The notes beneath the pieces were generated by a model. It was not told the DNA's origin. It worked only from the letters and a program-made list of their open reading frames with translations, and searched no databases. Below are positions 17,436 to 26,249 of a DNA stretch of 64,000 bases, one piece after another. This DNA comes from Halalkalibacter hemicellulosilyticusJCM 9152 (GTDB lineage: Bacteria > Bacillota > Bacilli > Bacillales > Bacillaceae_D). Numbering within the stretch: position 1 is the stretch's first letter; every line of letters begins with the position of its first letter. Location of the stretch: contig NZ_BAUU01000010.1 in assembly GCF_000513115.1 (NCBI RefSeq), forward strand, positions 84,035-148,034, given 5' to 3'. A program made the position numbers and the translations under genes.

Positions 17436-17569
17436 AGGGTATGGTAAAGGAAACTTTGCTGTACTCTTTTTTGTGCTGAAGATCCGTCTGAAATCCAAAG
17501 CGAAAACGACAACTCCTGAGATGAGGGCACTGAACTAACTGGCTACGCCTGTGGATTTCAGCATACCCT
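17436..17569. other. Nested inverted repeats in the yuiB-yuiC gap
   Basis: The contiguous block GGATTTCAGCATACCCT (17,553-17,569) is complementary to two separated blocks upstream, AGGGTATG (17,436-17,443) and CTGAAATCC (17,488-17,496). The left arm of a 17-bp stem thus appears split by the 44 bases that hold most of the yuiB terminator. The segment 17,488-17,561 may be a structured leader for yuiC; I do not recognise a known riboswitch class. Confidence 0.5.
17437..17472 (+). terminator. Terminator after yuiB with GAAA tetraloop
   Basis: GGGTATGGTAAAG and CTTTGCTGTACTC pair over 13 positions (with G-U pairs) around GAAA, followed by TTTTTT. Confidence 0.75.
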
Positions 17570-17668
17570 AAGAGCACTTATATGGAAAAGCGCATGTCAA
17601 ATTTCGATTTTTACGTATAAATCATTTTACTTCTGGGGATGATGATTTCATGAGAGGAGTGAAATCGA

Positions 17669-18370
17669 TTGGTGCTTATCAAAACGTTAAGTCGAAATTT
17701 AGTTGTGTTTGTGCTATTTATGACAGCATTATTGACGACGTTTGAAACCTTCTCCAATGTGAGTGCGGCTGAGCTGCAACGATGGATTTACGAACAAGTG
17801 AAAAATTCTCAAGATGAAGAATTACATACAGCAAGAGACAGTGGTGAAAAACGGTCGTCCTTATCATTAAGATCTTTACCTTTTTTGTCAACGAGCGAGA
17901 AGGCAATGTCTCAAGAGGTTGTGGAGTCAGATCCTGTTTCTTTGGAAGACGCGATAGACTGGTCACAATATCCTTCAAATCGTGTTGTAGCAACTGGATA
18001 TACAGCAGGGTATGAATCGACAGGGAAAAACCCTGATCATCCGAGCTATGGCATTACGTATTCTGGTGTACGAGTGAAGAGAGACCTTTATTCAACGATT
18101 GCAGCAGATACAAGTATTTATCCGATTGGAACCATTTTGTTCATCCCAGGTTATGGGTATGGAGTTGTAGCAGATACTGGCTCTGCTATTAGAGGGAATA
18201 AAATTGATCTTTACTATGAGACTGTTAGCGATGTGTATGATCAATGGGGGAAGAAGGAAGTGGACGTCTATTTAGTAAAGAAAGGCGAAGGACAGCTATC
18301 AGAAGAAGAATTAATTGATATGAATGAAGAGGAAACGGTTCAAGTATTTCGTAACCAAATGGAATTTTAA
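17669..18370 (+). CDS. yuiC: YuiC-like secreted 3D-domain protein
   Basis: This 233-residue protein has an N-terminal hydrophobic export segment ([16 protein letters not shown]) and a C-terminal 3D domain: [33 protein letters not shown] and [17 protein letters not shown]. The aspartates of these motifs form the catalytic site of the double-psi barrel found in Sps/stationary-phase survival muralytic proteins, relatives of Rpf. It likely cleaves peptidoglycan outside the membrane. TTG 17,669 follows GAGAGGAG by nine bases. A terminator follows. Confidence 0.85.
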   Translation: MVLIKTLSRNLVVFVLFMTALLTTFETFSNVSAAELQRWIYEQVKNSQDEELHTARDSGEKRSSLSLRSLPFLSTSEKAMSQEVVESDPVSLEDAIDWSQYPSNRVVATGYTAGYESTGKNPDHPSYGITYSGVRVKRDLYSTIAADTSIYPIGTILFIPGYGYGVVADTGSAIRGNKIDLYYETVSDVYDQWGKKEVDVYLVKKGEGQLSEEELIDMNEEETVQVFRNQMEF

Positions 18371-18373
18371 ATG

Positions 18374-18421
18374 AAAAAGAGTGAGATACGACTATAATAT
18401 ACCGTACCTCACTCTTTTTTT
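18374..18421. terminator. Terminator between yuiC and yuiD
   Basis: AAAAAGAGTGAG and CTCACTCTTTTTT arms; suited to both convergent genes. Confidence 0.8.
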
Positions 18422-18443
18422 GATAAAAAAGTCAGTGCGTTTT

Positions 18444-18920
18444 TTAATGTACGATCGCGTGTAAGGCGAGTGTGAGAATAATACCAAGTAATGCTCCGAA
18501 AAAAACCTCAATTGGCTGATGTCCTAATAGTTCCTTAAGCTCTTTTCTTTTTTCATTCTCTTCCTTTTTCGGCCACGTTTTTACTTCAGACAATAGTTTA
18601 TTAAAATCAGTTACGAGCTGATTAATGACAGTGGCGTGGTAGCCTGCGTGTCGTCTAACTCCCGTTGCATCAAACATGACAATAATTCCAAAAACAGCAG
18701 CGATCGCAAAGACCGATGAATCAAGTCCGAACTCGAGCGCAATCGCTGTTGATAACGATGTAACAGCTGCAGAATGCGAACTTGGCATACCACCAGTGCT
18801 CGTTAATAATGACCATTCGATTTTTCGTGTTGCAATGAAATTTAATGGAACTTTCACAAATTGGGCAAACCCAATCGCAAACAGTGAAGCCCACAAAGGG
18901 AAGTTTTGGAATATTTCCAT
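18444..18920 (-). CDS. yuiD: YuiD, divergent PAP2 family (DUF212) membrane protein
   Basis: This 158-residue membrane protein carries the DUF212 signature GGMPSSHSAAVTSL and FDATGVRRHAGYHA, which resemble the active-site motifs of PAP2 phosphatases. Hydrophobic segments flank these motifs and form the C-terminus. A lipid phosphate substrate is likely from the family but not known. The inner Met (18,920) gives the usual family length and start; AAAGGA lies 13 bases before it, a loose spacing, so the Met at 18,944 cannot be excluded. Confidence 0.85.
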   Translation of the reverse strand: MEIFQNFPLWASLFAIGFAQFVKVPLNFIATRKIEWSLLTSTGGMPSSHSAAVTSLSTAIALEFGLDSSVFAIAAVFGIIVMFDATGVRRHAGYHATVINQLVTDFNKLLSEVKTWPKKEENEKRKELKELLGHQPIEVFFGALLGIILTLALHAIVH

Positions 18921-19322
18921 AAGTGCATATACGTCCTTTCGCATCTATCTGATAAAGTCGGTTCTTATTATTAATATGTGGATATTTCTATTGTTTTACT
19001 ATAGAAAAAGATAATAGAAGCATCAAGATTTCATTAAGTTTTTATTATAGCACAGTCTTATTTGCCTGTCTTTTTTTGAAGGAAGTCGCATACATAGAAT
19101 AAAGGCGTGTATTTGTATGTTGACTCCAGATAGAAGGAAGGAGGGATTCAAAGTAAAGTATAAATTAGTGGTTTTAATGTTATATCCAAATATTTCAATA
19201 TTGATATGGAGTATTTGGGATTATTTAGATGCTGAGAAGAGTATCTTTTTAGCTCAGTTGTATGACTTTGTCTCACACAGCAATATGCAATCTTATCCGA
19301 TGTTAAGCCAATATTTCGCATT

Positions 19323-19379
19323 TGAGCGCAGTTTGTGAATTCTGTATCATAATATATATCGTTGCTTTAAACGTTTACA
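19323..19379 (+). promoter_or_regulatory. Promoter and cre-like site before the TRAP operon
   Basis: TTGAGC (19,323-19,328), 16 bases, TATCAT is a possible promoter. TTTAAACGTTTACA (19,366-19,379) differs little from the catabolite-responsive element TGWAANCGNTNWCA, placed downstream of the promoter as expected for CcpA repression. The small frame at 19,117-19,338 looks spurious, so 18,945-19,418 holds no gene. Confidence 0.4.
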
Positions 19380-19418
19380 TTATGTTGGTGACGTTTGAAG
19401 AGAGGAGGAGAAAGGCTC

Positions 19419-19934
19419 TTGGGAGTTCTGAAGAAGCTTGATCAATGGGTGATTAAGATAGAAGAATGGATTCTTAGCTATGCCATTATAACCATTGCCG
19501 TTATGGTTATTGGAAATATGTTAAGTCGAACGATAACAGGATCAAGCTGGGCTTTTTCAATGGAAGTGAGTAATTTTGCCGTTATTATTGCTACTTTTTT
19601 AGGGATTAGCTATGCAGCTAGGAAAGGAAGGCACATTAGTATGTCTGCTTTCTATGATTTAGCTCCTTTCCCTATTAGAAAGGCATTAGCCATTTTTATA
19701 CCAGCTGTAACAGCATTGACGTTATTGGTCTTAGCATGGTTTAGCTTTAGCTACTTTCAGGCGTTGTATGAGTCTGGTCGAGTAACTACAGCCATGCAAT
19801 TACCTGCTTATATTTTTGCGTTTTTTGTACCGATAGGCTTCGTTTTTGGCAGCATTCAATTTATGCGTAATATGTGGATTAATATTAAAGAAAAAGATGT
19901 ATATTTAGCACAGGAACGGAAAGATTATTCTTAA
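19419..19934 (+). CDS. TRAP transporter small membrane subunit (DctQ)
   Basis: This 171-residue protein has four membrane segments and the DctQ motif EVSNFAVIIATFLGISYAARKGRHISM. It is the 4TM subunit of a tripartite ATP-independent periplasmic-type transporter that takes up organic acids using an ion gradient. TTG 19,419 follows an AGGAGGAGAAAGG site; an upstream TTG at 19,395 would place that site inside the gene. It is the first of three genes ordered Q-M-P. Confidence 0.88.
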   Translation: MGVLKKLDQWVIKIEEWILSYAIITIAVMVIGNMLSRTITGSSWAFSMEVSNFAVIIATFLGISYAARKGRHISMSAFYDLAPFPIRKALAIFIPAVTALTLLVLAWFSFSYFQALYESGRVTTAMQLPAYIFAFFVPIGFVFGSIQFMRNMWINIKEKDVYLAQERKDYS

Positions 19935-19969
19935 TATTCTGAATCTATAAAGACTGTGAGGAACAATGT

Positions 19970-21235
19970 ATGCTAGCGACTATGCTAATCGTAATGATCA
20001 TATTGCTTTTTTTGGGGTTTCCAATGATGATTCCTATATTTGTCGCGTCGATCATTGCTGTGTTATTTTTCTTACCTGTAGATCCTTCCTTTTTAGCGCA
20101 ACAAATGATAAATGGTATTTCTTCTTTTGAGTTACTAGCCGTTCCGTTGTTTATTTTTGCTGCGGATATTATGTCTTCCGGAAAGACATCTAAAAGGTTG
20201 CTAGACTTTGTTGGAGCATTTGTTGGGCATATTCGTGGTGGCTATGCGATTACGACAGCGGCTACATGTACGTTATTTGGATCTATCTCAGGTTCTACCC
20301 AAGCTACCGTAGTGGCAATCGGTAGACCTATGAGAGAACGGTTGTTGAAGGTTGGTTACAAGGATTCAAGTGCGATTGCTTTAATTATCAATGCTAGTGA
20401 TGTTGCACTTTTAATACCACCAAGTATTGGTATGATCATCTATGCTTTATCTGCCCCACGTGTATCTTTAGGTGATCTATTTATCGCTGGGATTGGTCCA
20501 GGAATTTTAGTATTATCTTTGTTTGTGATTTACAGTTATATTCACGCAAGAATATTTAATATCCCATTGGGAGAAAAGCTACCTTGGCGAATGAGAGGTA
20601 AATTTACGGTTAAAGCTCTCCTGCCACTTGGTTTCCCCGTTATTATTATTGGTGGTATTTATTTAGGCTACTTCAGTCCGACAGAAGCAGCTGGGGTTTC
20701 GGTTTTATATGCACTTATTCTAGAAGTACTTATTTTTAAAACGATAAAAATACGTGATATCTCAAAGATTGCACTATCTACTGGATTAGTAACAGCTGCG
20801 GTATTTATATTAGTAGCAGCAGGGCAAGCTTTCGCTTATGTCATCGCGAGAGCACGTATACCGCAAATGTTGTCAGAAACGGTTCTCGGTAATGATCCGT
20901 CGGCCTTATATGTGCTATTAATTGTCGCAATATTCTTCTTTGTTGGGTGTATGTTCGTCGATCCGATTGTCGTTATTTTAATTTTGACGCCGATCTTTTA
21001 TCCAGCAGCCATTGCGGCTGGTGTCGACCCTATTCATTTAGGAATTGTCATTGTATTCCAGGCGGCATTAGGTTCTGCGACTCCTCCATTTGGAGTCGAT
21101 ATATTTACAGCGAGTGCTGTATTTAACAAATCATACTTAGATGTTATTAAAGGAACACCACCGTATATTATTATGTTGTTAATAGCAGCGGTGTTGATTA
21201 TATTATTTGAAGAAATATCTCTATTTTTGCTATAG
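19970..21235 (+). CDS. TRAP transporter large permease subunit (DctM)
   Basis: This 421-residue protein with about 12 membrane segments is the DctM subunit, which forms the substrate channel. Conserved stretches are VPLFIFAADIMSSG, LFGSISGSTQATVVAIG, DVALLIPPSIGMIIYA, GYFSPTEAAGVSVLYAL and ALGSATPPFGVDIFTAS. The substrate cannot be told from sequence; the family carries C4-dicarboxylates, keto acids or sugar acids. It follows DctQ by 35 bases. Confidence 0.92.
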   Translation: MLATMLIVMIILLFLGFPMMIPIFVASIIAVLFFLPVDPSFLAQQMINGISSFELLAVPLFIFAADIMSSGKTSKRLLDFVGAFVGHIRGGYAITTAATCTLFGSISGSTQATVVAIGRPMRERLLKVGYKDSSAIALIINASDVALLIPPSIGMIIYALSAPRVSLGDLFIAGIGPGILVLSLFVIYSYIHARIFNIPLGEKLPWRMRGKFTVKALLPLGFPVIIIGGIYLGYFSPTEAAGVSVLYALILEVLIFKTIKIRDISKIALSTGLVTAAVFILVAAGQAFAYVIARARIPQMLSETVLGNDPSALYVLLIVAIFFFVGCMFVDPIVVILILTPIFYPAAIAAGVDPIHLGIVIVFQAALGSATPPFGVDIFTASAVFNKSYLDVIKGTPPYIIMLLIAAVLIILFEEISLFLL

Positions 21236-21282
21236 GAGATCATTTCTTTTAAATAAAACTATATTTTTATAGGGGGAATTAG

Positions 21283-22416
21283 ATGTTTTTTAAGAAAAAA
21301 GGTTGGAAAGCTTTTGCAGTAGCAGGTGCTCTTTCAGTTGCATTAGCAGCGTGTGGAGGAGAAGATACGGATGGCGATTTAGGAGAAGATCCAGTAGATC
21401 CTGATACGAATGGCGATGAAGCTCCTGCGGATGAAGGTTCTGATGGTGCAGCTATTGAAGAATCGTACCACTGGGATTTCGTAACTGAAGAAGTTGATGG
21501 TCAAGTTCAATATGAATATGCGCAGCAATTTGCTGATCTCTTAGAAGAAAAATCAGATGGAAAAATTACAATGGATGTTTGGGAATATGGTGCATTTGGA
21601 GGAGCTACAGAGGTTGACCAAGTGGAGTCACTTCAAATGGGCGATGTAGAGTTTGCGATTGTTTCACCTGGTTTTACCGGTGGAATGGTTCCTGAGGGCC
21701 AAGTGTTCGCTCTTCATTTCCTTTTCCCAGATGACTTAGAGGTAACACAAGAAATTTTGAATACGAGTGAAGCATTAAATGTTCACTTAGCAGAAATGTA
21801 TGAAGCACAAGGCATTAAGCCACTGGCATTCTTCACTGAAGGTGCGATGCAATGGACCGGTAACCGTGAGTTACGTACACCAGACGACTTTAATGGTTTC
21901 CAAATGCGTACACAAGAGTCTCCATTAATTATGAGTTCCTATGAAGCGTATGGTGCTGATCCAGCTCCGTTAAGCTGGGGTGAGTTATACTTAGCTCTTG
22001 ATCGTGGAAATCGTGATGGACAAGAAAACCCTATCTTCTTTATTGAAGATGCTTCATTCCATGAGGTTCAAGATCATATGACGATTTCTAACCACAATAA
22101 CTATGTGGCGATGACAACAGTGAACCCTGATTTTTACAATGAATTACCTGATAACGTTCGTGCGTTAATTGATGAGACGGTTGAAGAGATGCAACCAATT
22201 GTATTTGACATGCAAGCTGGAATGAATGAAAGCTATTTAGACTCAATTATTGATGATACAGAAACACCAACAGAGGTTATTACATTAACGGAAGAAGAGC
22301 GTGAAGCTTTCCGTGAATTAGCACTGCCAATTCGTGATGAATTCCGTGACAGTGTTGGTGAAGATGGTGCAGCGATGTTAGACTTACTAGAAGAGGAAAT
22401 TGCGGCATTCGAATAA
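21283..22416 (+). CDS. TRAP transporter substrate-binding lipoprotein (DctP)
   Basis: This 377-residue protein begins with a lipoprotein signal and the lipobox LAACGG (Cys24), followed by a very acidic linker (about residues 25-60) typical of proteins exposed to alkaline or salty medium. The body is DctP-like: GQVQYEYAQQFADLLEEKSDGKITMDVWEYGAFGG, the Arg of GFQMRTQESPL that usually contacts a carboxylate, and SWGELYLALDRGNRDGQENP. It would deliver an organic acid to DctQM. AGGGGGAA precedes the ATG. Confidence 0.92.
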   Translation: MFFKKKGWKAFAVAGALSVALAACGGEDTDGDLGEDPVDPDTNGDEAPADEGSDGAAIEESYHWDFVTEEVDGQVQYEYAQQFADLLEEKSDGKITMDVWEYGAFGGATEVDQVESLQMGDVEFAIVSPGFTGGMVPEGQVFALHFLFPDDLEVTQEILNTSEALNVHLAEMYEAQGIKPLAFFTEGAMQWTGNRELRTPDDFNGFQMRTQESPLIMSSYEAYGADPAPLSWGELYLALDRGNRDGQENPIFFIEDASFHEVQDHMTISNHNNYVAMTTVNPDFYNELPDNVRALIDETVEEMQPIVFDMQAGMNESYLDSIIDDTETPTEVITLTEEEREAFRELALPIRDEFRDSVGEDGAAMLDLLEEEIAAFE

Positions 22417-22460
22417 TTCATGCTTAGAATGAAGAGCGCTTCTTTAAAAGGGGCGTTCCA

Positions 22461-22507
22461 GCCTGTCGGCAAGTCTCGCAAAAGCGAGATAGTCGACAGG
22501 CTTTTTT
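22461..22507 (+). terminator. Terminator of the TRAP operon
   Basis: GCCTGTCG and CGACAGGC outer arms with an inner TCTCGC/GCGAGA stem, then TTTTTT. Confidence 0.85.
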
Positions 22508-22670
22508 GTGATTAGAGAGTAAAGTCCCTTCTGGGAGGCACGCACTATCCGGAGAACATGAGAGCTAGTGGTAACTTTAAAAGGCTGTTGCTCAATATTC
22601 TTAATAAATATGAAACTAAATGATGCTTTCATTCGTTTATATAAAGAGAGACATTAAAGGAATGAAGGAA

Positions 22671-23279
22671 ATGGAAAAAGGAAGAATATGTTTATGGTTG
22701 TTGGTCGGTTTTTTATTATGTGGGTGTCAAACAAACTCCATGCAGGAAGAGGTTATCATAAAACAATTTGATCAATTCTTTGAGCAAATTCGAGTTCTCT
22801 TTGGTCACCATATTAAGGAAGATGGCGTGTTTTTTAATGAGCATTATCATACAGAAAACGATATAAATGAGAAGCTGGCTCCATTAATGACTGACGAAGG
22901 AATGGATCAGCTGTTAGATGAATTATATGAATTTAAAACTGGAAAATACGTGTACAATGGTAAGCTCCAAGAATATTTACATGAGAGAAGTCAAGCTGAC
23001 TATTACCCGACTTTGCGAAGCACTGTATTTAATCCTGGGATTCGAATGATTCTCGAGGAGGATTTGAACATTTCAATAGAAGGAAACAAAGCAAAAGTGA
23101 TAGCAGAGAATGCACCTGTCCTATATTATGATGAAAATAGTCCATACGGGCAGCACCATTTTGGCATGTTAGGCTACCCTGCGATAGATTACTTAACGGT
23201 TCATGTTGATATGGAACGTGAAGGGGAGGAATTTTTCATTTCATCCTTTTCAATTGAAGCAAGTTCATCATTGAATTAG
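22671..23279 (+). CDS. Lipoprotein of unknown function
   Basis: This protein of about 202 residues starts with a short signal and a lipobox LLCGC (cleavage before Cys of GCQTNS). It is rich in Glu, Asp and His, with no repeat or domain I recognise. The start at 22,671 is chosen because AAAGGA lies about nine bases upstream; the frame could begin earlier at 22,620 or 22,662. It stands alone between two terminators, so it is probably a single-gene unit. Confidence 0.65.
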   Translation: MEKGRICLWLLVGFLLCGCQTNSMQEEVIIKQFDQFFEQIRVLFGHHIKEDGVFFNEHYHTENDINEKLAPLMTDEGMDQLLDELYEFKTGKYVYNGKLQEYLHERSQADYYPTLRSTVFNPGIRMILEEDLNISIEGNKAKVIAENAPVLYYDENSPYGQHHFGMLGYPAIDYLTVHVDMEREGEEFFISSFSIEASSSLN

Positions 23280-23346
23280 GGGATAACTGAAATCGATAAT
23301 AAATTCCGATTAGAATATGAAAGAAGTGTAAGCGGACTGAATTAGT

Positions 23347-23389
23347 AAAGGCTTGGATGATGAGAGAACTCTCTTCATCCAAGCTTTTA
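23347..23389. terminator. Terminator between the lipoprotein gene and bioY
   Basis: AAAGGCTTGGATGATGAGAG pairs with CTCTCTTCATCCAAGCTTTT with few mismatches around a tight loop. Confidence 0.8.
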
Positions 23390-23436
23390 TGCTTATGTAA
23401 CGCCTTTTTCGTTGTCATGTTACGAATCCTGGGGCT

Positions 23437-24027
23437 TTAAGCAGCTTTTGATCGACTTGTTGGATTTGATAATTGCACCATATGATAGACTCGTTTCGCT
23501 AGTATAGCTGCAAAGCAAGTAAAGATAAAATCTTTTACAAATGGGGCTGCCATCCAAGCCCAAACGGTTCCATAGCTGACCGCTTCTCCGTCTGCTAGCA
23601 AATTTAGATTCACGTACATGTAATTTGTTCCGAGTAAATAATTGATTAATAGACCAACAAAGCACGCGATGAAAAAGGTCGAAATATTCTTCTCTTTGCT
23701 CTTCTCAATGATCCATCCAGCTACAAACGCTAAAATAATAAATGATAGCAAAAAACCAAAGGTTGGACTGACAAAGGTAGAAAATCCGCCTCTAAATTGT
23801 GCAAACACAGGAAAACCAACTAACCCTACGACAATGTAAACAATCATAGAAATAGATCCTAGTCGTTTTCCTAGTAATGCTCCTGCCAACATTGCAAAAA
23901 ACGGTTGCAAAGTAATAGGTACAGAACCTATTACGAGAAACGATGTGACATTTGCACCAATGGTCATTAATGCGGCGAATAAAGCTACGTATACAATTTG
24001 TCTTGTTTGAAATGTCTGTTTGATCAT
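23437..24027 (-). CDS. bioY: BioY, biotin ECF transporter S component
   Basis: This 196-residue protein with about six membrane segments matches BioY, the biotin-binding unit of ECF transporters. Diagnostic stretches are FAALMTIGANVTSF, PITLQPFFAMLAGALLGKRLG, FPVFAQFRGGFSTFVSPTFGFLLSF and YLLGTNYMYV. It works with the shared EcfAA'T module encoded elsewhere. AAGGAGGTGATT precedes ATG 24,027; the GTG two codons earlier lies inside that site. A BirA-type operator covers its promoter. Confidence 0.92.
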   Translation of the reverse strand: MIKQTFQTRQIVYVALFAALMTIGANVTSFLVIGSVPITLQPFFAMLAGALLGKRLGSISMIVYIVVGLVGFPVFAQFRGGFSTFVSPTFGFLLSFIILAFVAGWIIEKSKEKNISTFFIACFVGLLINYLLGTNYMYVNLNLLADGEAVSYGTVWAWMAAPFVKDFIFTCFAAILAKRVYHMVQLSNPTSRSKAA

Positions 24028-24055
24028 AATCACCTCCTTGTAAGTGCTCTATAGT

Positions 24056-24112
24056 AGAATAAAATGGAAAGGATTAATTGTCAACCTAATTTAATTTTAT
24101 GTTGACAATTAA
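24056..24112 (-). promoter_or_regulatory. bioY promoter with BirA-type operator
   Basis: TTAATTGTCAAC (24,074-24,085) and GTTGACAATTAA (24,101-24,112) are perfect 12-base arms spaced by 15, the layout of Gram-positive BirA boxes. On the minus strand TTGACA (24,084-24,079), 17 bases, TATTCT (24,061-24,056) forms a promoter whose -35 box lies inside one arm. Biotin-bound BirA would block it. Confidence 0.85.
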
Positions 24113-24188
24113 TTTTGCAAAAATGGTGGCATTCAATTCCATTAATTTGTATAATAAGAACAGTTTGATAATATAGGAGGTTTATAGA

Positions 24189-24671
24189 ATGACACAAAAC
24201 CCAGCAGGATTTTGGATTCGCTTAGGGGCGAGTATTCTTGATGGTATCTTTATTAACATCGCATTTTTCGTTATCTTTTTACTTATACCCTTACCTGGTG
24301 CAAGTGTAGAGTTATTTAATTTAGAGGATATCATTGTGTACACGCAAGAACAATTATTAAAAGATACGATTCTGGGAATTGGAAATCTTTTATATATGCT
24401 AGTGATTCCAGTCGTTTGGTTTGGTTTTACAGTTGGTAAACGTATTTGTGGTGTTCGTATCGTGAAATTAGATGGTTCGAAATTGGGAATTGGAGCGATG
24501 ATTTTACGAACAGTCGTTGCTGGAATACTTTACACTGTATCATTTGGACTTTTGTTAATTATTAGTGGTCTAATGGTTGCATTCCGTCAAGATAAGCGTA
24601 GTATTCACGATTTCATTGCTGGAACATATGTGACTCGTGATTTACCTGAACAAATTGCAGAAAATGAATAA
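24189..24671 (+). CDS. RDD family membrane protein
   Basis: This 160-residue protein has three hydrophobic segments and the RDD pattern: GFWIRLGASILDGIFINI at the N-terminus, GFTVGKRICGVRIVKLDG in the middle and AFRQDKRSIHDFIAGTYV at the end. RDD proteins are poorly characterised; some alkaliphile members have been linked to Na+/H+ exchange, which is only a suggestion here. AGGAGG precedes the ATG. Single gene with a terminator. Confidence 0.85.
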   Translation: MTQNPAGFWIRLGASILDGIFINIAFFVIFLLIPLPGASVELFNLEDIIVYTQEQLLKDTILGIGNLLYMLVIPVVWFGFTVGKRICGVRIVKLDGSKLGIGAMILRTVVAGILYTVSFGLLLIISGLMVAFRQDKRSIHDFIAGTYVTRDLPEQIAENE

Positions 24672-24677
24672 TGACTA

Positions 24678-24720
24678 GAAAGAAGTTGATCTTGCTTAAG
24701 CAGGATCAACTTCTTTCGTT
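24678..24720. terminator. Bidirectional terminator between the RDD gene and hbs
   Basis: GAAAGAAGTTGATC and GATCAACTTCTTTC form a 14-bp stem around a short loop. Confidence 0.85.
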
Positions 24721-24992
24721 TACTTAACAGCTTCTTTCAATTGTTTTCCAGCTTTGAAAGCAGGGGTTTTCGTCGCTGCAATATCAATTTCCTCACCAGT
24801 TTGTGGATTACGCCCTTTTCTTGCTGCTCTCTCTCGAACTTCAAAGTTACCAAATCCGATTAATTGAACCGTTTCACCTGATGATAACGTTTCTGAAATG
24901 ACCTCAAAAACAGCGTTAACTGCAGTGTTTGCATCCTTCTTAGATATTTGTGAACGTTCAGCTACAGCTTGTACGAGTTCAGTTTTATTCAT
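24720..24992 (-). CDS. hbs: HU-type DNA-binding protein HBsu
   Basis: This 90-residue histone-like protein compacts DNA as a dimer. It has the canonical [21 protein letters not shown] helix pair, the [24 protein letters not shown] beta-arm with the DNA-intercalating Pro, and [14 protein letters not shown] at the end. AAGGAGATG lies upstream. It shares its terminator with the convergent RDD gene. Confidence 0.96.
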   Translation of the reverse strand: MNKTELVQAVAERSQISKKDANTAVNAVFEVISETLSSGETVQLIGFGNFEVRERAARKGRNPQTGEEIDIAATKTPAFKAGKQLKEAVK

Positions 24993-25104
24993 TGCCTTTC
25001 ATCTCCTTATTTTCAATGAGTATTGCTACTTTCCTGCTACCATCATGACCATTTTCTCCTGTTTTATACGTTTAATATGAAATTTAATAGCTTTTTTTGT
25101 GTAA

Positions 25105-25258
25105 TCAGAACCGAAGAAGCTAGTGGGACAATGCAATGGAGAGCGTTGGTTGCGCACGTTACGCGCTTTTCTGAAAAAAACCACTTTCAGAAAAACGTAA
25201 ACCCGTTGTAAAGACTACGCAAACGCAATTAAGAAAAGACGCTGTCGCGTTTTTCTTA
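25105..25258. repeat. R2 dispersed repeat, copy D (about 155 bp)
   Basis: This is the closest relative of copy C. It shares GAAGAAGCTAGTGGGAC, GAGCGTTGG, the CTTTTCTGAAA/CTTTCAGAAAA hairpin, CCCGTTGTAA and the AAGAAAAGACGC/GCGTTTTTCTT end. The hairpin stops one base from the stop codon of the minus-strand BrkB-family gene and can act as its terminator. Confidence 0.7.
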
Positions 25259-26083
25259 TTAAAACCTCTTTGTTCTGTGTAATTCATATAAGACAGCGTT
25301 CACTTGACCGCCAACAACAAGAATGATACCAGATAAGAAGAACCATAGCATAAGGACAATGACTCCACCAAGACTCCCATATGTAGCTGAGAAATTGCCA
25401 AATTGACTAATGTAAGTAGAAAATGCAATCGAAATAAACTGCCAACCTATCGTTGCTACAAAGGAACCTATTAATACTTGCGAAAAAGTCAGTTTCACAT
25501 TTGGTGCTAATCGATAGATAATCATAAGAAGAAAGGACATTAATGAAATCCCAATAATCCAACGTAACATCTTTAATACTGTTGTCGTTTCATCTGGAAG
25601 AAAGAAGAAACGATCCAATATTGTAATGATCAAGTTTCCGAAAACGGGTAATAGCAGAGTGATAACAATCACAAAGATCATCGATATCGTTAAGCCAATA
25701 GAAAGTAAGCGAAGCTGTATGAAATTTCGGGTTTCCTCTACATCATAGGATCTGTTTACAGCTCGAATAAGGGCATTAATTCCATTTGATGCAGACCATA
25801 TTGTAGCAAGAATCCCAAATGACAGCAGACCGCCTTGTCGTTCGCTGACTACTTCAAAAATGGTTGTAAAAAGAACATCAGCCAATTCGTCTGGAACATA
25901 GTCGGTAATGAAATGTTGTAAGCCATCTGTGTCAAATTGAAAGTATGGAACAAGTGCTAGTATAAAAATAAGCAATGGAAAGATTGAAAGCATAAAGTAG
26001 TAAGCTAAAGTTGCAGCCCAATCAAGAATAGGATCTGATTTGAGGCGATGTATGAGTGTCTTCGTGAAATGTGACGTGTTCAA
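25259..26083 (-). CDS. YihY/BrkB family membrane protein
   Basis: This 274-residue protein has six hydrophobic segments and the BrkB/YihY family pattern: DPILDWAATLAYYFMLSIFPLLIF at the start, LLSFGILATIWSASNGINALIRAVNRSYD in the middle, and ATYGSLGGVIVLMLWFFLSGIILVVGGQVNAVLYE at the end. The family was once called ribonuclease BN by mistake; its true role is unsettled, perhaps in envelope transport. Its stop lies at the end of an R2 repeat. Confidence 0.85.
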   Translation of the reverse strand: MNTSHFTKTLIHRLKSDPILDWAATLAYYFMLSIFPLLIFILALVPYFQFDTDGLQHFITDYVPDELADVLFTTIFEVVSERQGGLLSFGILATIWSASNGINALIRAVNRSYDVEETRNFIQLRLLSIGLTISMIFVIVITLLLPVFGNLIITILDRFFFLPDETTTVLKMLRWIIGISLMSFLLMIIYRLAPNVKLTFSQVLIGSFVATIGWQFISIAFSTYISQFGNFSATYGSLGGVIVLMLWFFLSGIILVVGGQVNAVLYELHRTKRF

Positions 26084-26249
26084 ATTCGTTTCTCCTTCCT
26101 AATAAATAGTGAATCCGTTTCTGTAAGCTCGTATCTACTACTTAGCATAAAATAGATGAAAAAGAATAGAAAGTGTTGGCTTGTATATCCCCTTCTTTTC
26201 CTTCGCTCAAACTTATGTATAATAGGGAGGTGAGAGGAGTGAAAAATGT

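Noticed and set aside
17488..17561. c-di-AMP (ydaO) riboswitch before yuiC
   Set aside because: Considered because 3D-domain genes are often under this riboswitch, but I could not align its conserved core to this sequence.
19117..19338. 73-codon frame before the TRAP operon
   Set aside because: No ribosome site at its start, no recognisable pattern, and it overlaps the likely promoter of the TRAP operon.
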